Translations under genes and position numbers: made by a program
Shown here: positions 6,938 through 16,200 of the stretch, piece by piece
How the letters are laid out: each line of letters opens with the position of its first letter
Position numbering within the stretch: the first letter of the stretch is position 1
DNA from: an uncultured Tateyamaria sp.
Lineage (GTDB): Bacteria; Pseudomonadota; Alphaproteobacteria; Rhodobacterales; Rhodobacteraceae
NCBI RefSeq assembly: GCF_947503465.1
Contig: NZ_CANNDN010000001.1
Location: forward strand, 186,001-250,000
Length of the DNA: 64,000 nucleotides
Reading direction: 5' to 3'
Notes under the pieces: model-generated
Told to the model about the DNA's origin: nothing
What the model saw: only the letters and a program-made list of their open reading frames with translations
The model's database searches: none

Positions 6938-8116
6938 ATGAGCAAGACCGAGATCAAGGCTCGGGCCGGGGAAGGTTTGTCCCCCGCCCAGGACGTGGCC
7001 GAAGCCGTGCAGGGTTTCGTCACGGAATTCAAAGGCTTTCAAGCCGAACTTCAAACCAAACTTCAACAAACGGAAGAGCGACTGACCATGCTGGATCGGA
7101 AAAACATGACTGCGGCGCGCACCCCTCTGGCTGGTGCCGTCGATGCGGGTGCCCCCCATCAAAAGGCCTTCAACGCCTATCTGCGTTCGGGTGAAGATGA
7201 TGGCCTGCGCGGCCTGGAACTGGAGGGCAAATCGCTGTCCACGGCGGTGAATTCGGATGGCGGTTACCTCGTCGATCCGGCGACATCGGAATCGGTGAAA
7301 TCGGTGCTGAACGCGACCGCGTCGATCCGTTCGATCGCGTCCGTGGTGAATGTCGAGGCGACATCCTATGACGTGCTGGTGGACCACACGGATGTGGGCG
7401 CAGGCTGGGCCACGGAAACCGGCACGCAGGCCGAGACCGACACCCCCACCATCGACCGCATCACCATCCCGCTGCACGAGCTGTCGGCCCTGCCCAAAGC
7501 GTCGCAGCGTCTGCTGGATGACAGCGCGTTTGACATCGAAGGATGGCTGGCCGGTCGTATTGCCGACAAGTTTGCCCGTGCCGAAGCGGCGGCCTTCATC
7601 AACGGTGACGGCATCGACAAGCCCAAGGGTTTCCTGACGCACACATCCGTCGACAACGACGTCTGGGCCTGGGGCAACCTTGGCTATGTGCCCACGGGTG
7701 TGGATGGTGACGTGACCGCCGACGCGATCATCGACGTCGTGTATGCGCTGGGTGCGGAATACCGTGCCAACGCGACATTTGTCATGAACTCGAAAACCGC
7801 TGGCCTGGTGCGCAAGCTGAAGGACAATGATGGCCGTTTCCTGTGGTCCGACGGTCTGGCCGCCGGTCAACCTGCGACCCTCATGGGCTATCCGGTTCTG
7901 ATTGCCGAGGACATGCCTGATGCGGGTTCGGATGCAGATGCCATCGCCTTTGGCGACTTCAATGCAGGCTACACCGTGGCCGAGCGTCCCGACCTGCGTG
8001 TTCTGCGTGACCCCTTCAGCGCCAAGCCGCACGTCCTGTTCTATGCCACCAAGCGCGTGGGCGGTGACGTGAGCGACTTTGCCGCGATCAAGCTGCTGAA
8101 ATTCGCTGTCGCCTAA
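6938..8116 (+). CDS. GTA major capsid protein (g5), HK97 fold
   Basis: The shell protein of the GTA head, 392 residues from ATG 6938. The upstream in-frame ATG 6932 is too close to the AAGGA ribosome site. The N-terminal part to roughly residue 55 is a coiled-coil delta-like domain rich in Gln and Glu, expected to be cut off by the g4 protease. The rest carries HK97 landmarks such as SVVNVEATSYDV, ELSALPKASQRLLDDS and the C-terminal RVLRDPFSAKPHVLFYATKRVGG. It is followed by the largest structured gap in the cluster, which could set its high relative expression. Confidence 0.95.
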   Translation: MSKTEIKARAGEGLSPAQDVAEAVQGFVTEFKGFQAELQTKLQQTEERLTMLDRKNMTAARTPLAGAVDAGAPHQKAFNAYLRSGEDDGLRGLELEGKSLSTAVNSDGGYLVDPATSESVKSVLNATASIRSIASVVNVEATSYDVLVDHTDVGAGWATETGTQAETDTPTIDRITIPLHELSALPKASQRLLDDSAFDIEGWLAGRIADKFARAEAAAFINGDGIDKPKGFLTHTSVDNDVWAWGNLGYVPTGVDGDVTADAIIDVVYALGAEYRANATFVMNSKTAGLVRKLKDNDGRFLWSDGLAAGQPATLMGYPVLIAEDMPDAGSDADAIAFGDFNAGYTVAERPDLRVLRDPFSAKPHVLFYATKRVGGDVSDFAAIKLLKFAVA

Positions 8117-8133
8117 GGGCTGAGAGCGGATGG

Positions 8134-8237
8134 CCGGGGGTGGGCGACTGCCCCCGGTTCCGGGCGCGCGCCGACAGTGCGCCGTGTTGTCTAGCTGCTC
8201 CCCTCCGTCCGAGCAACGCGGACTGGCGCGCGCCCGG
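8134..8237 (+). other. Strong RNA secondary structure between capsid and adaptor genes
   Basis: The 161-bp gap 8117-8277 has no credible gene but holds two hairpins. The first is CCGGGGG/CCCCCGG (8134-8140 with 8151-8157). The second is a perfect 13-bp stem pairing 8160-8172 with 8225-8237 around a 52-nt loop that can itself form a CCGTGTTG/CAACGCGG stem (one wobble). Neither has a T-tract. They could protect the 3' end of the capsid message or act as a processing or attenuation point. Confidence 0.6.
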
Positions 8238-8277
8238 GCCTTTGGAGCCGAGGGGCAGAGATTTCTGGAGATGGTCC

Positions 8278-8874
8278 ATGATTTTGAACGAAGAGACCAC
8301 GGTGCCTGATGCCGCGCTGCCGGTCGAAGAATTCAAGGCGCATTTGCGCCTGGGCAGCGGGTTTGGCAATGACAGCGTGCAGGATGCGGTGCTGATCAGT
8401 TTCCTGCGGGCTGCGGTCACAGCGATCGAGGCGCGGACAGGCAAGGTTCTGATCGCGCGCGATTTCTTGCTGTCGGTGACGTCGCTGGCCGCACCGGATG
8501 CGATTGTGCTGCCGGTTGCCCCCGTGACGGCCGTGACGGCCGTCGCCCGAATTGATCGCACCGGCACGGAGACGGAGATGTCCGGCGATGTGTATTGGCT
8601 GGAGCGCGACGCGCACCGTCCGCGTGTGCGGTCGGTTGGTCATGTGTTGCCACACATGCCTGTTGCCGGTTCGATCAGCGTTGCCTTCACTGCCGGTTAC
8701 GCGGCGGTGTGGTCCGAGTTGCCCGCCGATCTGGCGCAGGCCGTCATGCTGCTGGCCGCGCACTACTACGAGTTCCGGAACGAAACCAGCCTGAGCGAGG
8801 GCTGCATGCCCTTTGGGGTTACCAGCCTGATCGAGCGCTACAAGCCGATGCGCTTGGGCGGGGGTGTCCGGTGA
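8278..8874 (+). CDS. GTA head-tail adaptor (g6)
   Basis: The 198-residue protein belongs to the phage gp6-like / phiE125 gp8-like head-tail connector group, which forms the ring below the portal. Landmarks are VEEFKAHLRL near the start, a central beta region and VMLLAAHYYEFRNE near residue 165, typical of these connectors. ATG 8278 follows a GGAG ribosome site. An ATG 8 nt upstream is out of frame. It overlaps the next gene by 4 nt (GTGA). Confidence 0.88.
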   Translation: MILNEETTVPDAALPVEEFKAHLRLGSGFGNDSVQDAVLISFLRAAVTAIEARTGKVLIARDFLLSVTSLAAPDAIVLPVAPVTAVTAVARIDRTGTETEMSGDVYWLERDAHRPRVRSVGHVLPHMPVAGSISVAFTAGYAAVWSELPADLAQAVMLLAAHYYEFRNETSLSEGCMPFGVTSLIERYKPMRLGGGVR

Positions 8875-9209
8875 AGACGCCGCGCCTGAACCGGCGCCTG
8901 ACCCTTGAAAGCCCGTCGCGGGTGTCTGATGGCGCGGGCGGTTTTGTCGAAAGCTGGGTCCCATTGGGTGTGTTGTGGGCCGAACTGGTGGCTCGCACGG
9001 GTCGTGAGACTGTCGTCACGGGTGCCGCGGTGTCTGCGGTGCCTTATGCCGTGGTTGTGCGTGGTGCCCCTGTCGGCCACCCCGAACGACCGATCCCCGA
9101 GCAGCGGTTTCGCGATGGCAACCGCCTGTTTCACATTCGCAGCGTGGCCGAGCGCGATCCCGGGGGGCGCTATCTGGTCTGCATGGCTGATGAGGAGATC
9201 GCGATATGA
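8871..9209 (+). CDS. GTA head-tail joining/stopper protein (g7)
   Basis: A 112-residue protein of the phage head-tail joining family (SPP1 gp16-like), whose members form the stopper ring that keeps DNA in the head. The sequence has the typical small beta-barrel pattern, with LTLESP, ELVARTGRET and a final FHIRSVAERDPGGRYLVC strand pair. It starts with GTG at 8871, overlapping the g6 stop by four bases, and ends overlapping g8 by four bases. The function is inferred from family and synteny. Confidence 0.85.
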   Translation: MKTPRLNRRLTLESPSRVSDGAGGFVESWVPLGVLWAELVARTGRETVVTGAAVSAVPYAVVVRGAPVGHPERPIPEQRFRDGNRLFHIRSVAERDPGGRYLVCMADEEIAI

Positions 9210-9616
9210 GTTATGCCGTTTCCGCCGCCTTGCAGAGTGCCGTCTTTGCGGCTGTTGCCTCGGACATCGCTGTTGGGGATGCGGTGGGTGACGCCGTTTA
9301 CGACGCGTTGCCCAGCGGGGCCTTGCCCAGCATCTACATCAGCATTGGCCCAGAGACTGTCAAAGTCGCTGACGACATGACCGGCAGCGGAGCCATCCAC
9401 AACTTTGTCGTGTCCGTGGTCACGGACGTGCCCGGATTTTTCGCGGCCAAGGAGGTCGCGGGCGCCGTGTGTGACGTGCTGCACGATGCGGATTTGACGC
9501 TGAACCGGGGTACCCTGGTGTCCCTGCGTTTTGAACGGGCCCGCGCCATCAAGATCGACAAGGGCACGGGCCGCCGCATTGACCTGACGTTCCGCGCGCG
9601 GACCGAAGACAACTAA
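9206..9616 (+). CDS. GTA tail terminator (g8), DUF3168 family
   Basis: A 136-residue DUF3168 protein. In siphoviruses and RcGTA this family forms the tail terminator at the head-proximal end of the tail tube. Typical signatures are the N-terminal ALQSAVFAAVASD helix, a YDALPSGALPSIYISIGPE segment and a C-terminal beta strand (RRIDLTFRARTED). It is coupled to g7 by an ATGA overlap. A 27-nt gap then leads to the tail tube gene. Confidence 0.9.
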   Translation: MSYAVSAALQSAVFAAVASDIAVGDAVGDAVYDALPSGALPSIYISIGPETVKVADDMTGSGAIHNFVVSVVTDVPGFFAAKEVAGAVCDVLHDADLTLNRGTLVSLRFERARAIKIDKGTGRRIDLTFRARTEDN

Positions 9617-9643
9617 CCATTTCAATTCAAACGGAGAAAACCC

Positions 9644-10063
9644 ATGGGTGCTCAGAACGGAAAGGACCTGCTTCTGAAGGTCGACATGACCTCGGACGGG
9701 CAGTTCGAAACCATTGCGGGTCTGCGGGCCACACGCGTCAGCTTTAACGCCGAGAGCGTGGATGTGACCAGCCTGGAGAGCCAAGGCGGGTGGCGTGAAC
9801 TGTTGGCGGGGGCCGGTGTGCGGTCCGCCAACATCACCGGTGCCGGCGTCTTCAAGGATGAGGGCACGGACGAGCGTGCGCGCCAGATCTTCTTTGACGG
9901 GGAGACCCCGAGTTTTCAGGTCATCATCCCTGATTTCGGCATCGTCGAGGGCCCGTTTCAGGTGACGTCGCTGGAGTACTCGGGCAGCCACAATGGCGAG
10001 GCCACATACGAGATGTCGCTGGCCTCGGCTGGTGCGGTCACCTTCACGGCGCTTGTGGCCTGA
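9644..10063 (+). CDS. GTA major tail tube protein (g9), TP901-1 family
   Basis: A 139-residue tail tube subunit. Family landmarks are GKDLLLKVD near the N-terminus, the SVDVTSLESQGGWRELL segment and an RARQIFFDG helix, with FEVTSLEYSG-like strands at the end (here FQVTSLEYSGSHNGEATYE). These proteins stack as hexamers to form the tail tube. It has a good ribosome site (CGGAGAA) before ATG 9644. Its stop overlaps the g10 start by one base. Confidence 0.93.
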   Translation: MGAQNGKDLLLKVDMTSDGQFETIAGLRATRVSFNAESVDVTSLESQGGWRELLAGAGVRSANITGAGVFKDEGTDERARQIFFDGETPSFQVIIPDFGIVEGPFQVTSLEYSGSHNGEATYEMSLASAGAVTFTALVA

Positions 10064-10380
10064 TGACCAATCCATGGAGGGGAGAGGTCACGCTTGTCAT
10101 CGAGGGGCAGCCGCAGGTGATGCGGTTGACCCTTGGGGCGCTTGCCGGTCTTGAAACAGCGCTGGCCGAGCCATCACTGGTGGCGTTGGTGGAGCGGTTC
10201 GAAACGGGCCGGTTTTCAAGCGTGGATGTATTGGCCGTGTTGAAGGCGGGCTTGCAGGGGGGCGGTGCGTCCTTTGATCCTGCAGCGCTGGATCACGCCG
10301 ATATTGCCGGTGGTCCCATGGGGGCGGCCCGCGCTGCGGCCGAGTTGATCGCCCGCGCCTTTGTGGTGCCGGACGCATGA
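10063..10380 (+). CDS. GTA gp10 family protein
   Basis: A 105-residue protein of the GTA gp10 family, which in phage-like clusters sits at the tail assembly chaperone position between tube and tape measure. It has an N-terminal beta hairpin (GEVTLVIEGQPQVMRLTLG) and then helices with LETALAEPSLVALVERF. It overlaps g9 by one base and the next small gene by four. Function as a tail assembly factor is inferred from position; no catalytic motif is visible. Confidence 0.85.
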   Translation: MTNPWRGEVTLVIEGQPQVMRLTLGALAGLETALAEPSLVALVERFETGRFSSVDVLAVLKAGLQGGGASFDPAALDHADIAGGPMGAARAAAELIARAFVVPDA

Positions 10381-10583
10381 CCAAGAGACTGGACTGGCCC
10401 GCCTTGATGCGGGCCGGGATGCAGGGGCTGCGCCTGACGCCTGACGCGTTCTGGGCGCTGACCCCTGCCGAATTGCAGATGATGCTGGGCACGCCCGGGT
10501 CCTCCGCCCCGCTGCTGAGCGAGGGCCTGGATGCGTTGATGGCGGCCTGGCCCGATGAGAGGTCGGAAGGGGATCAGACATGA
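10377..10583 (+). CDS. GTA tail assembly chaperone-like protein (g10.1)
   Basis: A 68-residue protein with the pattern LDWPALMRAGMQGLRLTPDAFWALTPAEL, which is characteristic of the small Rcc01693-like phage tail assembly chaperones just upstream of the GTA tape measure. The WALTPAE motif is the diagnostic part. It overlaps both neighbours by four bases (ATGA). No ribosomal frameshift pairing with g10 is evident: they are separate, coupled genes. Confidence 0.85.
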   Translation: MTKRLDWPALMRAGMQGLRLTPDAFWALTPAELQMMLGTPGSSAPLLSEGLDALMAAWPDERSEGDQT

Positions 10584-11245
10584 GCGATTACAACGACGAG
10601 ATCGAGACTCTCGAAGACAGTACCGACGGATTGCGCGTGACGCTCGATGCCACGTCGGCCATGGTCACAGGTTTCGACAGCGAACTGCGCCGGATGCGCG
10701 AGAGCCTGGCCGCGACAAACAAGGATGTGGCGACGCTGGAAAAGGGGTTGTCGCGTGGGTTGCGCAAGGCCTTTGACGGATTGGTCTTTGACGGGCTGAG
10801 CCTGTCCGATGCGCTGGACACTGTGGCCAATTCGATGATCAACGCCACATACAACGCCGCCATAAAGCCGGTGACCGATCATGTCGGTGGCCTGCTTGCC
10901 AGTGGGGCGGGTGGTCTTCTTGAGAACATTTTGCCGTTTGCCGATGGCGCCCCTTTTAGCCAGGGCCGTGTCATGCCCTTTGCCACGGGCGGCGTGGTCA
11001 GTTCGGCCACGCCCTTTGGCATGCGGGGCGGTATGGGCGTGATGGGCGAAGCGGGACCGGAAGCGATCATGCCCCTGGCCCGTGGCCCCGATGGCAAGCT
11101 GGGCGTGCGCGGAGGCGGCGGCCAGAGTGGCCCGACTGTCGTGATGAACATCACCACGCCCGACGTGCAGGGCTTTGCCCGTTCTCAGAACCAGATCGCC
11201 GCCCAGATGAACCGCGCGCTGAGCCGTGCAAACCGCAACCGATAA
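10580..11245 (+). CDS. GTA tape measure protein (g11), short tail
   Basis: A 221-residue tail length ruler. The N-terminal 75 residues are an acidic helical coiled coil. A central hydrophobic and glycine-rich stretch follows, with GGVVSSATPFGMRGGMGVMGEAGPEAI-type sequence typical of the lambda-like tape measure C-terminal motif. The small size predicts a very short tail, as in RcGTA, compared with several hundred residues or more in most siphoviruses. It is coupled to g10.1 by a four-base overlap. Confidence 0.92.
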   Translation: MSDYNDEIETLEDSTDGLRVTLDATSAMVTGFDSELRRMRESLAATNKDVATLEKGLSRGLRKAFDGLVFDGLSLSDALDTVANSMINATYNAAIKPVTDHVGGLLASGAGGLLENILPFADGAPFSQGRVMPFATGGVVSSATPFGMRGGMGVMGEAGPEAIMPLARGPDGKLGVRGGGGQSGPTVVMNITTPDVQGFARSQNQIAAQMNRALSRANRNR

Positions 11246-11267
11246 AGAAGAGAGGGGAGCCACGGCC

Positions 11268-11900
11268 ATGAATTTTCACGAGGTTCGATTTCCCGCGTCC
11301 TTGAGCTTTGGCTCGGTCGGGGGGCCGGAGCGGCGCACGGAAGTTGTGACGCTTGCCAACGGGTTTGAAGAACGCAACACGCCGTGGGCGCATTCGCGCC
11401 GCCGCTATGACGCGGGGCTTGGCATGCGGTCGCTGGACGATGTTGAAATGCTGATCGCGTTCTTCGAGGCGCGGATGGGCCAGATGTACGGGTTTCGCTG
11501 GAAGGACTGGGCTGATTTCAAATCCGGTCCCGCAAGCGGCACGCCTGATTTCCTGGATCAGACAATTGCCAAGGGGGATGGCGTTCTGGCGACGTTTCCC
11601 TTGCTCAAGACCTACCGGTCTGGCGACTTTTCCTATGCGCGCCCGATCGCCAAGCCCGTTGCTGGCACAGTGCGCATCGGGCTGGGGCGCGACGAGATGC
11701 AGGAAGGTATCGACTATGAGGTCGATCTGAACACCGGTTTGGTTACGTTTCAGCACCCACCCGAAGAAGAGGAAGAGATTACAGCCGGTTTCGAATTCGA
11801 CGTCCCGGTGCGCTTTGACACGGATCAGATCCAGACATCCGTCGCCAGCTTTCAAGCCGGTACGGTGCCGAATGTTCCGATCATCGAGGTGCGCGTGTGA
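11268..11900 (+). CDS. GTA distal tail protein (g12), DUF2460
   Basis: A 210-residue DUF2460 protein, the ring at the distal end of the GTA tail that joins tube and baseplate hub. The family start MNFHEVRFPASLSFGSVGGPERRTEVV-like pattern is clear, followed by WKDWADFKSG and an N-terminal strand with NTPWAHSRRRYDAG. ATG 11268 follows an AGAGGGGAG ribosome site, 22 nt after the tape measure stop. Its stop overlaps the hub gene by one base. Confidence 0.93.
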   Translation: MNFHEVRFPASLSFGSVGGPERRTEVVTLANGFEERNTPWAHSRRRYDAGLGMRSLDDVEMLIAFFEARMGQMYGFRWKDWADFKSGPASGTPDFLDQTIAKGDGVLATFPLLKTYRSGDFSYARPIAKPVAGTVRIGLGRDEMQEGIDYEVDLNTGLVTFQHPPEEEEEITAGFEFDVPVRFDTDQIQTSVASFQAGTVPNVPIIEVRV

Positions 11901-12787
11901 TGAGCGGGCAAAGTGAAGAGTTTCTGGCCCACGCCGCAACGGGTGTCACCACCTTCTGCCGGGCCTGGGCCATCTTGCGCACCGATGGTCAGTCATTCGG
12001 GTTTACGGACCACGACACGCCGCTGAGTTTCGACGGGATCACTTTTCGCGCGGACACCGGTCTGTCGGCCGCGGCCCTGGCACAAACCACCGGCCTGAGC
12101 GTCGACAACACCGAAGCACTGGGCGCATTGACGGATGCCGCGGTTCGCGAGGACGAGATCGAAGCGGGCCGATTTGACAATGCCGAAGTGCGCGCCTGGG
12201 TTGTCAACTGGAAAGACCCCAACGTGCGCTGGCTGCAATTTCGGGGCACGATTGGTGAAATGCGTCGGTCGGGTGGTGCATTTCACGCCGAACTGCGCGG
12301 ACTGACCGAAGCGCTGAACCGCCCTCAGGGCAGGGTGTACCAGAAAGCGTGCACCGCAGTTTTGGGCGATGGGTCATGCCGTTTCAATCTGGACCTGCCG
12401 GGATATCGCCATGAGGGCGTGCCGGATCGCGTGATCGACGGGCGTGTCTTTGAATGGGATGACCTGGCGGGATTTGAGCCGCAATGGTTCATGCGTGGCC
12501 GTCTGGACGTCGTTTCGGGTGCTGCTGCTGGTCTGTGGGGCATGATCAAGCGTGATGTGACCGAAAACGGGGTGCGTCGTATCGAGCTGTGGGAGGCCAT
12601 GCGTGCGCCGATCGTCGCTGAGGATGCGGTTCGCCTGACTGTCGGGTGCGACAAACGGTTCGAGACGTGCCGTTTGAAGTTCAACAACCTACTGAATTTT
12701 CAGGGCTTCCCGGATCTGCCGGGTGACGACTGGATGATGGCGTATCCGACATCTGGTGGGTCCAACAGCGGGGGCAGTTTGAGATGA
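11900..12787 (+). CDS. GTA baseplate hub protein (g13), DUF2163
   Basis: A 295-residue DUF2163/phage BR0599-type protein forming the tail hub. Four cysteines, Cys151, Cys160, Cys250 and Cys257, occur as two spaced pairs (C-x8-C and C-x6-C), matching the set thought to hold an iron-sulfur cluster in this family. The start is ATG 11900, overlapping the g12 stop by one base, although an in-frame GTG at 11897 is possible. It overlaps the peptidase gene by four bases. The C-terminal tail is rich in Gly and Ser. Confidence 0.92.
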   Translation: MSGQSEEFLAHAATGVTTFCRAWAILRTDGQSFGFTDHDTPLSFDGITFRADTGLSAAALAQTTGLSVDNTEALGALTDAAVREDEIEAGRFDNAEVRAWVVNWKDPNVRWLQFRGTIGEMRRSGGAFHAELRGLTEALNRPQGRVYQKACTAVLGDGSCRFNLDLPGYRHEGVPDRVIDGRVFEWDDLAGFEPQWFMRGRLDVVSGAAAGLWGMIKRDVTENGVRRIELWEAMRAPIVAEDAVRLTVGCDKRFETCRLKFNNLLNFQGFPDLPGDDWMMAYPTSGGSNSGGSLR

Positions 12788-13233
12788 CACGCGATCAGGA
12801 CATGATAGTGGACGAGGCACGTGCATGGATTGGCACGCCGTATGTCCACCAGATGGCGGCGCGCGGCGCGGGTACCGATTGCCTGGGTCTCGTGCGGGGT
12901 GTCTGGCGCGCTGTTGTTGGCGCGGAGCCGGAGCGTCCGCCTGCCTACAGTATGGATTGGTCTGAACCGCATGGTCAGGAACGCCTGTGGGATGCAGCGC
13001 TGCGTCATCTGAGCCCAAAAGACGCGGCCGATGCGGCCCTTGGCGATGTGATCCTGTTTCGCATGCGCCAGGGGTCTGTTGCCAAGCATCTGGGTATTCA
13101 GTCCGCTGTCGGCACCGCTCCTTGTTTCATCCATGCGTATAGCGGCCACGGGGTTGTCGAAAGCCCGATGAGCGCGCCGTGGGCCCGCCGGATCGTGGCC
13201 CGTTTTCAATTCCCTGATGTGGAGGCCTACTGA
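12784..13233 (+). CDS. GTA NlpC/P60 cell wall peptidase (g14)
   Basis: A 149-residue NlpC/P60 cysteine peptidase carried in the tail tip, likely to open recipient peptidoglycan during DNA entry. The nucleophile Cys33 lies in GTDCLGLVRG, the candidate catalytic His102 in AKHLGI, and the domain occupies nearly the whole protein. There is no signal peptide, as expected for a virion component. It overlaps g13 by four bases and g15 by one base. Confidence 0.92.
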   Translation: MTRDQDMIVDEARAWIGTPYVHQMAARGAGTDCLGLVRGVWRAVVGAEPERPPAYSMDWSEPHGQERLWDAALRHLSPKDAADAALGDVILFRMRQGSVAKHLGIQSAVGTAPCFIHAYSGHGVVESPMSAPWARRIVARFQFPDVEAY

Positions 13234-16200
13234 TGGCGACCGTAATTCTATCGGCTGCGGGAGCGGCGATTGGTGGCTCTGTTGGCGGGTCGGTCCTGGG
13301 CCTGTCGTCGGTTGCGATTGGGCGCGCTGTCGGCGCGACATTGGGCCGGGTGATTGATCAGCGTGTCATGGGGCAGGGGTCCGAAGTTGTCGAGCACGGC
13401 AAGGTGGACCGGTTCCGCCTGTCGAACTCTGGCGAAGGTGCCGCAATTGCGCAGCTTTACGGGCGCATGCGCCTGGGTGGGCAGGTGATCTGGGCGTCGG
13501 ATTTTCTGGAGACCGTCACGGTGAGTGGCGGCGGTGGTGGCGGCGGCAAGGGTGGGCCCAAGCCACCGCCCCAGCCGGAAGTGCGCGAGTATTCCTATTC
13601 GATCAGTCTTGCGCTTGCTGTCTGTGAAGGCGAAATCACCCGCATTGGACGTGTTTGGGCAGATGGCGAAGAGGTTGCCATCAATGATCTGAACATGCGC
13701 GTCTACACAGGTGCGCATGACCAATTGCCTGATCCGCTTATGGAAGCCATTGAGGGGCAGGGCAAAGTGCCTGCCTATCGCGGCACCGCCTATGTGGTTA
13801 TCGAAAACCTGGCCTTGGGTCAGTTCGGCAACCGCGTGCCGCAGTTTTCGTTTGAAGTTGTGCGCCCAGAGCAGCCGGACCAACTGGAAGCCGACGAAGA
13901 GATCTCGCGTGCTGTCAAGGCCGTGGCTCTGATGCCCGGCACGGGCGAGTACGCCCTGGCGACCACCGCAATCAATTACATTGACGGCAACCAGGGGCGC
14001 TGGAGCGCCAACATCAACACGCCCGCTGGTCAGACGGATTTCAATGTGTCCTTTGACACGCTCCAGGATGAGCTGCCCAATTGCGAGGCGGTGTCGCTGA
14101 TTGTGTCGTGGTTTGGAAACGATCTGCGGTGCGGGTCGTGTCAGATACAGCCCAAGGTGGAACGGAAGGATATCGAGGGCGAAAACGCGCCCTGGTTCTC
14201 GGGCCATCGGTTCCGGCACGAGGTCGCCGAGGTGCCACGTGTGGATGATCGCCCGATTTATGGCGGCACGCCGTCGGATGCGTCCGTGATCGAGGCCATT
14301 GGCGCAATGAATGCCGCAGGCAAGAAGGTGATGTTCTATCCCTTTATCCTGATGGATCAGTTGCAGGGCAACGATCTGCCTAACCCCTACGACCCCGATA
14401 GCACGCAGCCACATTTGCCGTGGCGTGGCCGCATCACATTGTCGAAAGCACCCGGTTTGGACGGGTCGCCTGATGGCTCGCCGCAGGCCGATACCGAGGT
14501 CGACGCTTTTTTCGGGACGGTCACGGCGGCGCATTTCCAGCCAGAAACCAGCCCGTTCTACATAGGACCAGATGAGTGGACCTTGTCCCGGTTCATCCTG
14601 CACTACGCCGCCTTGTGTCGCCTTGCCGGTGGTGTGGACGCCTTTTGCATCAGTTCCGAGATGCGCGGGCTGACCCAGATCCGCGGCGCCAACAACACAT
14701 TCCCCGCAGTGCAGAAGATGAAAGAGTTGGCCGCGCAGGTCCGCTTGATCCTCGGGCCGGACACCAAGATCAGCTATGCCGCTGATTGGACCGAATACTT
14801 TGGTTACCAACCGCAGGACGGATCGGGCGACAGATTCTTTCACCTTGATCCGCTTTGGGCCGACGACAACATCGATTTCATTGGCATCGACAACTACATG
14901 CCGATTTCCGACTGGCGCGATGGCGATGCCCATTTGGATGCAGCGTTTGGCAGCATTTACGATGTCGACTATTTGCGCACCAATATTCAGGGCGGCGAAG
15001 GCTATGACTGGTACTATCGGTCTGACGAAGCGCGCGCGGCGCAAATCCGCACTCCGATCACAGATGGCGCGCATGATGAGCCGTGGGTGTATCGCTACAA
15101 GGACATTCGGAATTGGTGGGAAAACGACCACCATGAACGCGTGGACGGTGTGCGATCGGCTGCTGCCACGGCATGGGTGCCGCAGTCCAAACCGATCTGG
15201 TTTACCGAACTGGGATGCGCGGCCATCGACAAAGGAACGAACCAACCCAACAAGTTCCTTGATCAAAAGTCGTCGGAAAGCAGTTTGCCCCGGTTTTCCA
15301 ACGGTGCGCGGGATGATCTCATCCAGAAGCAATATCTTCGCGCGATGCACTCTTATTGGCGGCAGGATGATAACAATCCGATCTCCAGCACCTATGACGG
15401 CCCGATGATCGACATGTCGCGCGCCTTTGTTTGGGCATGGGATGCGCGGCCGTATCCGTTTTTTCCGAATTCGCTGCGGGTGTGGTCAGATGGGGAGAAC
15501 TATCCGCGTGGTCACTGGATCAATGGCCGTACCTCCGGGCGGACCCTGGCTTCGGTTGTTGGCGAGATTTGTGATCGGGCCGGGTTGACCCACTACGACA
15601 CGTCAGAACTGTTTGGGTACGTGCGTGGGTTCATTGTCAGTGACGTCACGGATGCACGGGGCGCGTTGCAGCCTTTGATGCTCCGGCACGCCTTTGATGC
15701 GGTCGAGCGTGACGGCGTCCTGAAGTTCATTTCGCGCACAGGCAAACATGCCGTTCCGCTTGATCCTGACAGGATCGCGATCCATCCAGATCTGGACGGA
15801 CGATTGGAGCAGTCGCGGGAGTCAGAGGCTGACCTGGCTGGGCGTGTGCGCGTACGCTTTGTCCAAACAGATGGCAATTTTGACGTTCTTTCAGAAGAAG
15901 CGATCCTTGCGGATGATGCGACGCATGCAGTGTCGTCCTCCGAAGTTCCCATGGCGCTGACCCGCCCCGAGGGCAGGCAGGTGGCCGAGCGTTGGTTGAC
16001 CGAGGCGCGGATTGCCCGCGAGGCGATCAAGCTTGCGTTGCCACCTTCGTTGGTCAGTGTCGGCGCTGGCGACGTCATTGAAGTGGCGGCGGATCAATCC
16101 GAAGGCGCTGGGCTGTACCGTGTTGACCGGGTTGAGCAGGGCCAGATGCAATTGTTGGAAGCCGTTCGGATTGAGCCTGAGGTTTATACACCTTCCGAAC

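Noticed and set aside
13248..15350. A 700-codon open frame antisense to g15
   Set aside because: It lies wholly opposite a well-supported GTA gene; long antisense frames are common in GC-rich DNA, and its sequence is rich in His/Arg/Gln with no family pattern.
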